Below are positions 18,817-29,805 of a stretch of DNA of 64,000 bases, one piece after another. This DNA comes from Rhizophagus irregularis (lineage: Eukaryota; Glomeromycota; Glomeromycetes; Glomerales; Glomeraceae). Location: positions 7,783,001 to 7,847,000 of the forward strand of contig NC_089429.1 in assembly GCF_026210795.1 (NCBI RefSeq), given 5' to 3'. Both the position numbers and the translations under genes were made by a program. The notes under the pieces were generated by a model, which did no database searches, was not told where the DNA came from, and worked only from the letters and a program-made list of their open reading frames with translations. Numbering within the stretch: position 1 is the stretch's first letter; each line of letters starts with the position of its first letter.

Positions 18817-19137
18817 ATGACACGATTTTACTGCCTAAAGTGTAAAAAGGAAACCGAAACTGCTAGTGAAATACAAGATATGACCACAAATGGGCGTTAC
18901 CGGCTGCATGGTGATTGCACAGTTTGTGGTATGCATAAGAATACTTTTACTGGGATAGACTGGGTTATCAAAAAGAAAACCAAGGAGAAGAAAAAAGAAA
19001 CTGCGGCTAAAAGACATCAGACGGCGTACAATCGGCAATGCAAAAAACTCGGGCAGAAAATCTTAGATTCTGATGACACGTGTAAGCAGTGTATTGATAA
19101 ATGCCTTAAGGAGGCAAAAAAGAGGAAGACGGATTAG
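18817..19137 (+). CDS. 106-aa zinc-ribbon/basic protein, DUF5679-like
   Basis: ATG 18817 starts MTRFYCLKCKKETETAS. With TNGRYRLHGDCTVCG this gives a C-x2-C...C-x2-C ribbon of the kind annotated DUF5679 in Polintons, adintoviruses and other DNA viruses. A very basic lysine-rich helix follows, then a second CKQCIDKC cluster. An open frame reaches upstream to 18499, but that part overlaps the integrase gene and is a shadow of it. The start is 44 bp from the integrase ATG, so the promoter is shared. Likely a DNA-binding core or virion protein; the exact role is inference. Confidence 0.7.
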   Translation: MTRFYCLKCKKETETASEIQDMTTNGRYRLHGDCTVCGMHKNTFTGIDWVIKKKTKEKKKETAAKRHQTAYNRQCKKLGQKILDSDDTCKQCIDKCLKEAKKRKTD

Positions 19138-19146
19138 TACCGCCTT

Positions 19147-19662
19147 CTAAAAGTATTCCTCATCATCTGAGTCATCGAGAGATACCTCTCCATCATCTGA
19201 TTCATCATCCGAGTCGTCAGGAGTGTGACCTTCCTTAAGCAATTGGATGTTGTACGTTATTTGAGTCCATTTCTCCCAGTCGGACCCTTGCGTTATAAAG
19301 CCGCATCTGAGGAGTGCTCTTTCTATTACTACCATCCCTGCAAACCTGGTGTATTTTTTCTGATCGGCTTCATTGAAATTGTCAATGGCTTCCTTGTAGT
19401 AGTCTACTGCCTGTTTGTATACCTCTTCGGCTTCTTTATGCCGCTTCCACAACTCAGCTTTACAACAGTTATACCAGAGTCTGTTAATCTTGAGATGTTT
19501 TCCGAATTCTTTAACCGGAAGGTTTCTGACCATCTCTGCTACTATATCCGGGTCATTGAGGGGTGATGCCCGAATTTGGATCCATTTACGGATTCCATAG
19601 ATGTCTACAAGATCAAGCCCGAGGTCTTCGGCAAGAGAAGTGGCGGCGTGTAAGTTTATCAT
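19147..19662 (-). CDS. Second F-box-like protein with acidic tail, 171 aa
   Basis: The N-terminal half contains DPDIVAEMVRNLPVKEF, then KINRLWYNCCKAELWKR, which fits the F-box pattern (hydrophobic-I-LP...N-R-x-W...LW-(R/K)). A helical, TPR-like stretch (AEEVYKQAVDYYKEAIDNF) follows and the C-terminus is strongly acidic (DDSDDESDDGE...DDSDDEEYF). Start ATG 19662 lies only 10 bp inside the right terminal repeat, whose AATTGAAGAT motif faces it. The frame is intact. It may recruit the host SCF ubiquitin ligase. F-box assignment is by pattern only. Confidence 0.62.
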   Translation of the reverse strand: MINLHAATSLAEDLGLDLVDIYGIRKWIQIRASPLNDPDIVAEMVRNLPVKEFGKHLKINRLWYNCCKAELWKRHKEAEEVYKQAVDYYKEAIDNFNEADQKKYTRFAGMVVIERALLRCGFITQGSDWEKWTQITYNIQLLKEGHTPDDSDDESDDGEVSLDDSDDEEYF

Positions 19663-19672
19663 TGTATGTTAC

Positions 19673-20154
19673 TTATAGTTACCTAATCTTCAATTGCCGA
19701 ATATATTTTTTCCAAGGATCCGTGCTCCTACCCGGTTACTCTCCTGTGGTTCTACAGTCCTTCTAGGGGTTATTAACCTATCTGTTTACTCGATTTGCTA
19801 TCTCACTGCCTCCAATAAGAAAACGAACGGAATCCTGAATCAGTTTCAGATGTTTCAGAAGTTTCAGATCTGGGGGGGTAAAATCAAAACTTTTTCTGGG
19901 AGGGTTGTCCTCGCCTGACTTTTACCAAAATTGCCGAAACATCTGAAACATCGAAACACCCTCTCTGATTCTCTCTTATTTTCCTCTCTTTTCCCTTATT
20001 TTATCCTTTTTTGCTTATATTGTTATGTTTCAGATCTTGTTTCATATTGTTTCAGATATATAGGGATTCCCCGCCCCACGGAGGGGGGATGTAGGTACTG
20101 CGAGGCCCTGGCCGAGGTGGAGGAACGTAGTGACTACACTACCAGCCCGACGAC
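19673..20154 (-). repeat. Right terminal inverted repeat of the Polinton-type element
   Basis: Reverse complement of 423-903 with three visible differences (about 20143, the G-run at about 19872, and about 19742). It carries the same TGAAAC-type iterated words and ends GACGAC next to ATAAA. Confidence 0.93.
19686..19695 (-). promoter_or_regulatory. Upstream motif AATTGAAGAT (minus strand) in right terminal repeat
   Basis: Mirror image of the copy at 881-890, lying 23 bp before ATG 19662, so both terminal genes use the same repeat-borne promoter. Confidence 0.58.
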
Positions 20155-20159
20155 ATAAA
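20155..20159. repeat. Candidate target-site duplication, right copy (ATAAA)
   Basis: Matches 418-422 directly outside the opposite end. Confidence 0.55.
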
Positions 20160-20986
20160 ATAGTATATTAAAAATAACATATTAAAAAGATAGCATATTA
20201 AAAATAGTATATTAAAAAGATAGCATATTAAAAAAGTATATTAGAAAGATAGCATATAAAAGATAGTACATAAAAGATAGTACATAAAAGATAACACATA
20301 ACATAAAATATTAGATAAGAAGTAAGAAAAAGAAAGAATAAGAAAGTTTGTTTAAATAGGAGTGGAATGGGAAGTGAGTTCGACAGTCGTCAGTTAGGAT
20401 TTTGAATTTTAAGTAATTAGATTAGTTGTGAATTTTATGAAGATTAAAATATAAATAAAATACTTTTTACACATTAATTAATTATTTTCAACTCTTTTAT
20501 ACTGTTTTCTTATGATGAAAAAGTACGTTAAATAATGAATTCCTTTACCATTTGATATATGAGAAACGCACGAACTTAATAGTTCGGTTAGTCAGAATAT
20601 ACACAATTATATGGATGAAGGGTTCATAAATGTTTGTAAAAATGTTAATTATTAAAAGTTATTTCAAATATACTTATGATTCGCCTAAGTTTTAATTAAT
20701 GTTAAATAAGTATTAAAATGATGAAATGAATATGAATATAAAGAATTAAGGAGTCCCAAATATGACTCGTATTATTTTGAGAAACCTGAGTGTGGTTTAT
20801 TGGGAAGCCCAAGTATGGCTTGTATATTAAGAAAGTCCGAGACCAGTGACTTTAAAGCCCAAATGTGGCTAATGTATATTGAGAAGTCCGTGTGTGACTT
20901 AGAAAATGATGAAAATTAAGTTAAAGATTTAAAACTAAACCAAGCAAGAATATGAATATTTCGCTGAGAGTACATATAACAGAAGC
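20160..20986. repeat. AT-rich repeats to the right of the element
   Basis: 20160-20340 is built of AAAGATAGCATATTAAAAA-type units. At about 20750-20910 four imperfect units of roughly 40-50 bp share AAGCCCAAGTATGGCT followed by a TGTATATT-like stretch. No gene is seen. Confidence 0.6.
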
Positions 20987-22365
20987 AGGGAACTTTATTT
21001 ACCGCCGGGTGGCAGACGGGGTGACAACGTTCAATTTCTGCATCTGATGGATTTTTGTTAGTTTGGAATAACTTATGACATGCTTCTGTCATTAGAGCCT
21101 ATAAAATAAAGAAATAAATATAATCTCAACTGATAAATATAATAAATTAATACAATAAATTAAAATACTTACGTCCCACACTCCCACCAAATGTGTTTCA
21201 TGTCTTTTCTTTTCAATTGTTGCTTTACCTTTCCCTCTTGTTGTGTTTGCTCAGTATTTAATGGTCCTACTGTAAAATTTGTAAATATCTCTTGAATAAG
21301 TTTACGATTTTCAAAAATTTCACATTTCAATTTCGTGTTACTCTTTTCTATTACTTCGATTGTGGTACGTTGTCTCAACTGTTCTTCAAGTATTTTTTCG
21401 AGAATAGATTGAGTATTTGCATTGGATTTAATATCTAAATCAAAGAAAATTGGTTAGATTTTTTGGCGGCCCTTAGAAACTTTCCTGAAAAATAGTATTC
21501 CAATATCTTATAATTAGAAATTAAAGATTTCATAATGTAACATGATCGTTACTTACATTTAGTTAGTAAATCATTAAATTCATCAAATTTCTTCTGTTTA
21601 ATACTAGATTCAATAGCTTCAGTTACAGAAAAAGATTTATTAGATAAATAATTATAAATATTATAAAGAATCATAAATGATTAAATTCGCTCACTTGTCT
21701 TTTCAGTATATTGAGATGATATTGCTTTTGTACTTGATCCAGATGTTGATGGCATTGAGTCATTTTGAATTGGTACATTTAGTGAAGTTGGTAACTGTTT
21801 CAAATTTATTACAGATCTCTGTTGACGCCTATAAGATAATATTTGATATGGAATATCTTGTTAATCTTCACATTGAATTAAATCAATACAATCAACTTTA
21901 TTCAGATATTCATCATCATCTTGGTATTATTTCTATCAACAATATTAATTTAACGTAATGTAAAAATTATTCAAAGAATATATACCTTTTTTCATTATTT
22001 GCAATTAAAGGTAAAGTTTCATTGACCACTAAATTATCAATCTCGTTATATATTTGAATATTAGGAATTGGCAAATTTTGAGGAATATCACATTTATCAA
22101 CGTTTATATATTCAATTTTTTCAGTTAATGTAGATTTTTCTCATGATGTAGTTTGCTTTTTGGTTTTAGATAAAGGTTGTTTTTCGCTTCTTTCTCTTGA
22201 TCCAACCTATAAATTTAACATATAAATAAATCTATATACATATCTAATATCAACAGTATAAAATAATTGAAATATTACATCTTTTTCAAGCATTTCTCGA
22301 AGAGATATAACAGATTTATTATTTGCATTGGTAATATTTTTCTTCCTTCCGCGCTTTGAAGTCAT
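20987..22365 (-). pseudogene. Spliced gene of unknown function with an in-frame stop
   Basis: ATG at 22365 begins MTSKRGRKKNITNANNKSV, a basic start; exon 1 runs to 22279, followed by GT (22278-22277). The next exon opens after AG at 22206 in the same phase but meets TGA at 22141-22143, after which sense continues (IEYINVDKCDIPQNLPIPN). Further exon-like pieces lie downstream, including SVTEAIESSIKQKKFDEF (about 21600) and a coiled segment at 21169-21378. The last piece reads TEACHKLFQTNKNPSDAEIE. Exon limits beyond the second are approximate. It looks like a host family with a nuclear-type basic start, here probably inactive. Confidence 0.5.
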
Positions 22366-22773
22366 TATTCGTTATAACTAAAAAAAATTAAAAAAAAGAG
22401 GAAAAGTAATGGAATCGTTGTAAATAAAAAATAAATGATAATTATAACTACAAAATTAAGAGAAGTAAAAAGTAATTGATAACAATGATTTGATTTACTT
22501 TAAATAAAAAAAAATTGATAACAATGATACGTGCATCAGAATATAAATTTATACATTAATAAGAGGATCCCAGAAAATACTTATATATGTAAGGTACCAA
22601 GGTGCTTAGTTAACATAGAAAAATTTTATGATGTAAGAATTTTATAATGCTTAATTTTGAGAAAATTTTATACTATGTAAGATAATTAAATTGCATATTT
22701 TTGGTATTATTTTAAAATACTAAGAGTTTTTAGTTGCTTATTTTTCATATTTATAGAACTTTTTAAAATATTA

Positions 22774-23528
22774 TCCCTTAAACTGTAAGCAATTGCGGGC
22801 AAATTTGCCTGCAATTTTACCAAATTTCAGCTCTCATCTAATTTTATGAAAAATAAAGCAATTTTAATAAAATTTTTTTCCAAGATAGTTTAAATTATAT
22901 ATTGTGCAGCAATTATTATCATTTATTAATTATATATTAGAAAATCGAAAATTACCCATTGGTCAAAAGTTGTATTTTAAGATAATCACAAAATTTTAAA
23001 AAACTTTGCATTTAACTTCGACGATTTCATTGATAATTAATTGTAGCTATATAAAAGCTTAATAGAATATGTAGAATTTGGTATGAGAAACGACTTTTGT
23101 TAATATGATTTTTGATATTTAAAAGTAGGATTTTGACTTTATATAGAATCTTAATGAAAATTTTATTATGCATTTTAATTATATATTCATAACAATTGAT
23201 TTTTTTTATCTCTATTTTGTTTATTATAATGCAAAATTTTTATAATAAAAATAAAAAGTTATAATAAATATTCAAATAGAGAAAAAATATGGTAAGAAAA
23301 GTTTAAATTTTATTATATAAAAATTCTGATACTATTTTTGCGGGTTAATTTCTAATCCAATTTTAATGATCAACTGTATATCTAACTCATACAATTTATG
23401 GCCAGAATGTAGATCAATTTGGTGCAAAATTATGTGACGATCTGGCCAAAATTAAAGAATTTTTTATAGCGTCATTTATTCTAATTTAGAAATTGCAGGC
23501 AAATTTGCCCGCAAAATAGTTTAAGGGA
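22774..23528. mobile_element. MITE-like element, 755 bp, TA duplication
   Basis: The ends TCCCTTAAACT and AGTTTAAGGGA are inverted and flanked by TA on both sides. The inverted match extends inward through GCGGGCAAATTTGCCTGCAA. There is no coding capacity. The TA target suggests mobilisation by a Tc1/mariner-type transposase. Confidence 0.7.
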
Positions 23529-23869
23529 TATATTGAATTTATAATTAATTTTTATTTTATTTTCACTAACGGTAAGTGTTAATTTTGTACTATTTCACAA
23601 TTTTATATAAATACATAAACAAAAATTTTTTTTTGATGAAATTTCAGTTTTTTTTTCAATATTTTATTAATTATCTTTCAACATGTATAATATAGTAATT
23701 TTATATTAAAAATAATACACTGAGTTTAATAAAAATTAAAAAAATACTATTTATTTTGTTAAATAAAATTACTGTAAATATATTTTACTTTAAAATATAA
23801 TTTCACTACTCACCACTTTGGTTATATCAAATTATCTTTTATACTTAAATTGTATTTTAATTCTCATAA

Positions 23870-24310
23870 GACTAAGTATGATATTTATATAGAAAAGCAT
23901 ATTTTTATAATGGTAATAACTTTTAAATTTTTTACTTTTTTGTCTACAACTTCAGAGCGTAATTACACCACTTCGGTCAAATGAAATCGACTTTCTAAAT
24001 TAATTGAAAGTTGTTCAGCAAGGTCGAAACTACTTATATATTAATTTTCATGAGTGTGGGTATAATACTTATGGAGAAAAGTGCATTTTTCATAATGGTA
24101 CTAACTTCTGAATTTTTCATTTCTCTATTTACAACTTCAGAGCGTAATTACACCACTTTGGCCAAATGAAATCGACTTTCTAAATTAATTGAAAATTGTT
24201 CAGCAAGGTCAAAACTACTTACATATTAATTTTTATGGGTGTAAGTATAATACTTATAGAGAAATTTACATTTTTTGTAATAGTATTAATTTCGAATTTT
24301 TCTTTTACTG
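23870..24310. repeat. Tandem duplication, period about 185 bp
   Basis: TACAACTTCAGAGCGTAATT occurs at 23945 and 24130, and the following stretch is nearly identical between copies; a partial third unit precedes them. Confidence 0.75.
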
Positions 24311-24403
24311 TTTAAATTGAATATTGTTAATCTACTTGTATATTATGCTTAGTTTAGCTTCACAATGTATTGATCATATTTAAAATTGGATTTAATAAAA
24401 GAA

Positions 24404-24717
24404 TGTAACAGCCTGTTACATATCTTATTTGTAACAACCTTTTTTTATTTTTTTTTTAATAATAAATTTAGTATATGTTTTACAAATAAAATTTTTATAT
24501 GCAAAATTTAATTTGGAAAACTTTTACTTAATGTACTTAAGACAGTTTCATAGACAAAATTTTAAGTTATAAGCAGTTTCTTGAAATTTTTTAAAAAATT
24601 CTTTTGTCTTAGTTACACGACTGATCTTTTGTTTTTGTTTACATTACGCCTGATTTTAAATTTTAATTGGATAAAATTGGGGGTTGTTACAAATAAGACG
24701 CGTAACAGGCTGTTACA
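24404..24717. mobile_element. MITE-like hairpin element, 314 bp
   Basis: Starts TGTAACAGCCTGTTAC and ends with its inverse GTAACAGGCTGTTACA; the inverted match continues inward as CTTATTTGTAACAACC. No clear target duplication or gene. Confidence 0.65.
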
Positions 24718-25421
24718 ATTAGATTTATCCTTAATAAAATATATTAAATTAATAAATATATTTTATAATTATATGTGTTATAATAAAAATTTAATTAGGT
24801 TAGAAGATTGATTTGCTTATTTTTATATAATTTTTAAGGTTAAATATCAACAATGCTTAGCGATCATAGTAAAAACCTATGCTTAGAGCTACTAATAAAA
24901 AATATTTTTGGGACCTTACCTATATAAGTATTTTTCGGGGTTCTGATATATTATATAGGGGAATACAGCATGAATACTGTACATAATAAGATATAAGATT
25001 TATAAAGTATCTAGGATACCTGCCATATATAATATCCGGATATATTTAATAAATTTAAAAAGTAAGAAAAATTACTTTTTCAGAAAAAAAGATTCATATA
25101 AATCACATTTATCTATTCCCCCTATTTTTATGTAATACATAAATTCTTTAAAATAATAAACACATATTTTTTTCTGTCTTTTATTTGTGATGTAAATTTA
25201 TTTTAAAGTAAAAATAGTTGTTATTAGAAACAGAAAAAATTCAAAAACACGTAATCGCTTACCATAAAAGAAAAGAAGTTTAATAAGCATATCAATATTC
25301 AGGAGAATATAACTTATAAGACTTATAAGGATATTATTAACAATAGTAGTATTAATAATACTATATATATTGTACATAATATTTTTTTTTATACTTCTCT
25401 TAAAATAAATATGAACATAAA

Positions 25422-26830
25422 ATGCTTTCTTGTCCATATGAACATTGTGAGAAAACTTTTTCAAAACGTGCTGCTCTTCATGAACATACAAAATCACATA
25501 AAGGCCAAGCATACTGGAAAATATTAAATAATATTTCAGACATTTCTAATTCTACTCATGTTAAAAATGTAGAAACTGTAAGTTTCTTACTATTCCTTTT
25601 TTATATATCATATGTATTGTACGACCAATTAATGTAATTTTTTTAAAAAAGAAAATTAATATCGAAGATGATGATACCGTAATAAACATAAATGAATGTG
25701 ATCGTGAAGATGATGGAAGTGAAACAGCGATGAAAATAAGGAAAGTAATAATTTAGAAGAAAGTGATAAAGAAAGTGATAATTGTGATATAGAAAGTGAA
25801 GAAAATAATGAAAACAATTTTGAAGAAAGCAATGGACGTGAAAGTGACATAAATGAAACTATCGAGGCTGAAGAAGAAAATATTGAGAATATTCCTAATT
25901 TTATTTTATATAATCCTGAATCAAATCAAACAACAGTAATTGATATAAGACCTGTTAGTGTAAATTGTAATACATTGCAGTTCCCTGATACAGCTTATGC
26001 TGAATTTATGGAACTTGTATCAACACATCATTTATCTAATTCAGCTGGGAATTCTGTATTGAAATGGTTTTGCAAACATTATCTTCAAAATAATGAATTT
26101 AGAGCTCCAAACAGATCAGCCAAATTCAGGTAACCTGACCTGACCTGACCTGAAATTCAGGTCAGGTATGAGATTTTTAAAAAAAATTCAGGTCAGGTAT
26201 GAAGATTGACCTGACCTGATTGACCTGTTGACCTGAAACTATTGATTCTACTATATAATAAAAGTGAGTTGCAGTATTGCGATTCACTTTTTTATATAGA
26301 TTCTATATAAAAATGTTGAATTGCAATATTTTAAGAAAAAACGTTGTGAAAACGTTTTTTTATAATATTATATTAAAAAAATGTTTCGTAACATTTTTTT
26401 TTTTGATATTTCAATAATAACGTTGCGAAAATATTTTTTTCATAATGTTATATTAAAAAAAACGTTTTGCAATATTTTTTTTCAATATTTTAATAAAAAA
26501 CGTTGTGAAAACGTTTTTTTTCATAATATTATATTAAAAAAAAAAAGTTTTGTACCGTTTTTTTTCAATACTTTAATAAAAATAGTCCTGAAATTTTTCA
26601 GATTTCAGGTCAGGTCAGGTCAAACAGACAACCTGATATAACCTGATTTGACCTGACCTGAAAAAAAATTTCAGGTCAGGTTTATCAATTAACCTGACCT
26701 GATCTGACCCATTCAGAGCTCTAGAAATAAATGATGTTATTTTGCCAACAAATGTAAAATAAGGTCGTGATTTTATTAATTCTATGAACATTGAACATTT
26801 TATAGTGGATTCAATCTATGAAAATATGAT
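25422..26830 (+). pseudogene. KDZ/Plavaka-like transposase remnant with C2H2 start
   Basis: Exon 1 (25422-25577) encodes a C2H2 finger, CPYEHCEKTFSKRAALHEHT, followed by GT; the acceptor is near 25650. Exon 2 (from 25652) is acidic, changes frame near 25725, then reads IENIPNFILYNPESN and FPDTAYAEFMELVSTHHLSN, with SVLKWFCKHYL after it. That matches the N-terminal region of Plavaka-type (KDZ/CACTA-like) transposases as I recall them. A foldback element interrupts the gene at 26108-26711. Sense resumes as LPTNVK-stop-GRDFINSMNIEHF. The catalytic part is absent or decayed. Confidence 0.6.
26098..26721. mobile_element. Foldback element of ACCTGACCTG repeats inside transposase gene
   Basis: Both ends are dense in ACCTGACCTG/CAGGTCAGGT words in both orientations. 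The middle has about four units built on AACGTTGTGAAAACG with T-runs. A 10-base direct repeat with one mismatch (TTTAGAGCTC at 26098, TTCAGAGCTC at 26712) flanks it, a probable target duplication of about 9-10 bp as made by Mutator- or hAT-like enzymes. Confidence 0.7.
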
Positions 26831-28294
26831 GTAACATCAATAGATAATCCAAAATTTTTTTTCTTTTGTAAAAATTTTTGTCGAATAATATTTATTTTGA
26901 TTATTATAGAAAGATCATCTGTAACTTAAAATATCGAGAGCCACTTCCTTTACATAAATAATTATCAGCCCAATTTTGTTTACCAAAAATTCTAATGTAA
27001 AATCATAAGATATAAACTTATATTGAACATTTTTCTATAGATTCACATGCAATAAATAGACTTAAGAAGGTTGCTGCCATTAGCCCATCACTTATAGTAG
27101 CCATCAAGCTGAAAAGATCTTACTTTTATAAATTAAGGATATTAATAAAAGGCAATTTCTATTTGTATACGAGGTGTTTAAACACAGGTCATATTAGTAG
27201 ATTAAAAACAGCATTCAAAACCTCCTTTAATGCCTTAAGTAAACTTGCAGAGCAGGTGAAAATACATATATTTATCTGTAATATAATAAGTAAAAGAGTA
27301 TAATGTCAGTAGCATTCAATTTCAAATTAAAAAACAAAAAATTAGTCTATTAAAAATTATATTTATATGACCTGTGTACAAACACCCCGTGTAAACTTAG
27401 AAATTTTCTTAATAAAAATAAGAAGAAAGGTCAAATTCGAAGTTTGAATCTACCTACTTAGTTTAGCAGATGAGACACTATTCGAAACTCTAGAATTTTG
27501 ATCATTTTAACTCCGCTCAGAATACATGGTTATTGTATCATAGTTAATAGTTTATTGTTAGGAACTTCTTGACTTAAAAGGCTGAAAAACCTTTATGTTG
27601 GGTTATTTTTTAAAAACTTTTGCATGAATTTTTTTATATTGATTTCTTTCGTATTGATTGTATTGATTTTCACGTTGATTTTTTTGTGAACTTTTACGTC
27701 TCTAAAAAAAACCCTATACAAAAGAATACTTTATTGCAAAGCTTGAATCAATTTAGGATTTTTATCATTCTTTATGCATAGAATTTATAAAAAGTGAGTC
27801 TATTGCTCTATGGTCTTTAGATTTCCAATAAGCATATAACATTCTTCCTTCTATGAAGATTCTTTGACATGTTTAGTGAATGTTATCCCATGTTCACTGA
27901 AATACACCCCATTATTGATTTCATCTTTTTAAGGAAAGTTTACATCTTATACAGTTATATTCCAATCATTTGTATTTTTGGTGAATGGTGATTATTCCAA
28001 TACTTATATACTAACACTGAAAAAGCTAAACTTTTAGATTCTATTTTTAATTAATAGAAACGCTAATAAAAAACTCCTTTCCCGATATTACCCTCCAAAA
28101 ATATGTTAATGGTGGTCTGATCTGCATCAATGCAAAATTGAGATCGATAATTTTGATGTAGTTCAGGTGCCAATAGTCCCAAATTATTTGACTACCATTC
28201 AGGCTTGAATTGACCAATATTTAACATTAAAACTTTAAGCTGAATTATAGTTAATAACAATCTTTTTTTTCTGAAAGCTGGAAAAGTAAATTAT
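26831..28294. other. Decayed DNA after the transposase remnant
   Basis: Short transposase-like scraps may continue to about 26960. No gene is otherwise seen apart from the MITE at 27165-27396. Confidence 0.4.
27165..27396. mobile_element. MITE-like element, about 230 bp
   Basis: GAGGTGTTTAAACACAGGTCAT at the left (27171 on) is inverted at the right as ATGACCTGTGTACAAACACC. No coding sequence. Confidence 0.6.
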
Positions 28295-29010
28295 ATGAAA
28301 TCAATTGTAAATTATCTTGCATTATTAGCAAAATATCCCAAACTTCATAAACTTTTAGAATTTGCATCATCAATTAATCCAACTCATGAAGAGTATTTTT
28401 ATGCATTTGATGAAGCATTGGAAACTTCTAGTGTCAAATACATAAAGTTTATAATATTGACAGAAAGGAAAAGGATGGATTTACTTTTTGGAGAATTTAT
28501 AGGTGATCGAGTAGTTGATGGAAGATATGAATTATTTTGGGGTCTTGTTAATTCTTTATTAACTGCATTTGATTTACCAAATCCAACAAGTCTTCCTTTA
28601 TTTCAAAATTGCAAGGAATTGACAGAGAATGGTTATGCTAAACTTTTTTCATGTTATAGCAAAGGAGAAGAAAGACTTGTGCAAATTTATAGGCAAGAAG
28701 TATTGAAAATTGATCCCATTAATACAAAAGGAAGAAGGGCTAGTTGCAACCAAAACAAAAAATATAAAAATTGCTGAACGTACATCTAAAAAATATCCTC
28801 CTCAATCTGAGGCAGGACTACCACAAGATTTAAGAAATCACGGCATGTAATAACTGATGAAGAAAAGTGTATTTTGACACCTTATCTTAAATCCAAATCC
28901 CAGCGATGAAGAACTTGATGCACTTCTAAAGCTATCAGCAGATTATTGGACAAAAAGGAAAGTTAAAGCCGCATGGAGATATGTACAAAAAAAAAGGACA
29001 AACCCCCAGT
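28295..29010 (+). pseudogene. Unrecognised gene fragment, C-terminus frameshifted
   Basis: The frame from ATG 28295 to 28777 encodes 160 residues, helical and charged, with YPKLHKLLEFASSINPTHEEY and YAFDEALETSSVKYIKF. After 28777 protein-like text continues in other frames (TDEEKCILTPYL, NPSDEELDALLKLSADYWTK, then KVKAAWRYVQKK) to about 29010, so one or more indels break it. It resembles a family of lineage-specific proteins in this fungal group, but I cannot name a domain. The start may be an internal exon. Confidence 0.45.
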
Positions 29011-29214
29011 TAATTGAGTTTTTTATTAATAAATTAAATATTTTAATTTAAATTGATAAAAATTTTACAACACATTCAATAAATGAATATCATTCTTCAT
29101 TCAAAGAATCAAATCACATCACATTACAACAAAAGTACCAATAATTGTTTGAAAATTTTCGTTCCAATGTTCCTAATCTGAAAATTCATATTGAAATCCC
29201 ACAGCGTAAAAGCA

Positions 29215-29805
29215 AAGACGAAAAAATAAAAGGAAAGTAAAAGAAACATTGAGAAAAAGAAGACAAAAACTATAAAAAAGAAAAAATACAGAGGATTGAA
29301 CACTTCAATTATGAACTACTTCAAACAAAGCGTAGTTTGAAATAAATGTAAAAAAGTGAAAACAAAACTAAAAATTAAATAAAAACAAAAAGAAGGTTAC
29401 AGATAAACATCAAACACGGATAGATGAATTGAACACATCCTAATAGTAAAGTCGCTTAAACTGAACGTAACCTAAAGTAAAGTAAGAACGGAAGTGAGAA
29501 CGAAGACAAAATCTAAAAAAAAAAAAGATGAAGGTTGAACATAACTTAAACTATAACCTAAAATAAAATAAGGACGAAAGTAAGAAAAAAGACAAAAATT
29601 TAATCAAAAACAAAGGTTGAACATACTTCGATCATAAATTGCTAAACCGTAACCTATAATAGAATCGAAGGTGAGAACAAAAGCAAAAATCCTAAATAAA
29701 AAAAAATAAAGGTTTAAACTTACCCTGATCATATGAGCAATTTCAACCCAAACCATAACCTAAAATAAAGAAAAAAACAAAAGTGAGAACGAAGACGAAA
29801 ATTAA
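29215..29805. repeat. Degenerate minisatellite, about five units of 100-120 bp
   Basis: Units share AAAGTGAGAACGAAGAC, GGTTGAACAT and AACCTAAAATAAA in the same order but have drifted considerably. Confidence 0.65.

Larger units (their letters stand above)
423..20154. mobile_element. Polinton/Maverick-type DNA element with Gag-protease cassette
   Basis: A 19.7-kb unit is bounded by inverted repeats at 423-903 and 19673-20154. It encodes hallmark Polinton functions: a family B DNA polymerase, a primase-helicase-type ATPase, an A32-like packaging ATPase and an RVE-family integrase with C-terminal chromodomain. Genes are intronless and tightly packed. A LINE of about 4.7 kb is nested inside, so the element without it was about 15 kb. 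No major or minor jelly-roll capsid or adenovirus-type protease is recognisable; a coiled-coil Gag and retropepsin-like cassette occupies that slot. Several genes carry single frameshifts or stops while helicase, packaging ATPase, integrase and zinc-ribbon genes are open. The near-identical terminal repeats suggest recent insertion or homogenisation. Confidence 0.9.
22366..25421. other. Gene-poor AT-rich block containing nested inverted-repeat elements
   Basis: No convincing gene. Imperfect inverted repeats at 22566-22605 and about 24905-24945 (each with a (A)GTATTT/AAATACTTATATA core) bracket about 2.4 kb and may be ends of a decayed transposon. Inside lie two MITE-like units (listed separately) and a tandem duplication at 23870-24310. 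Confidence 0.5.
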
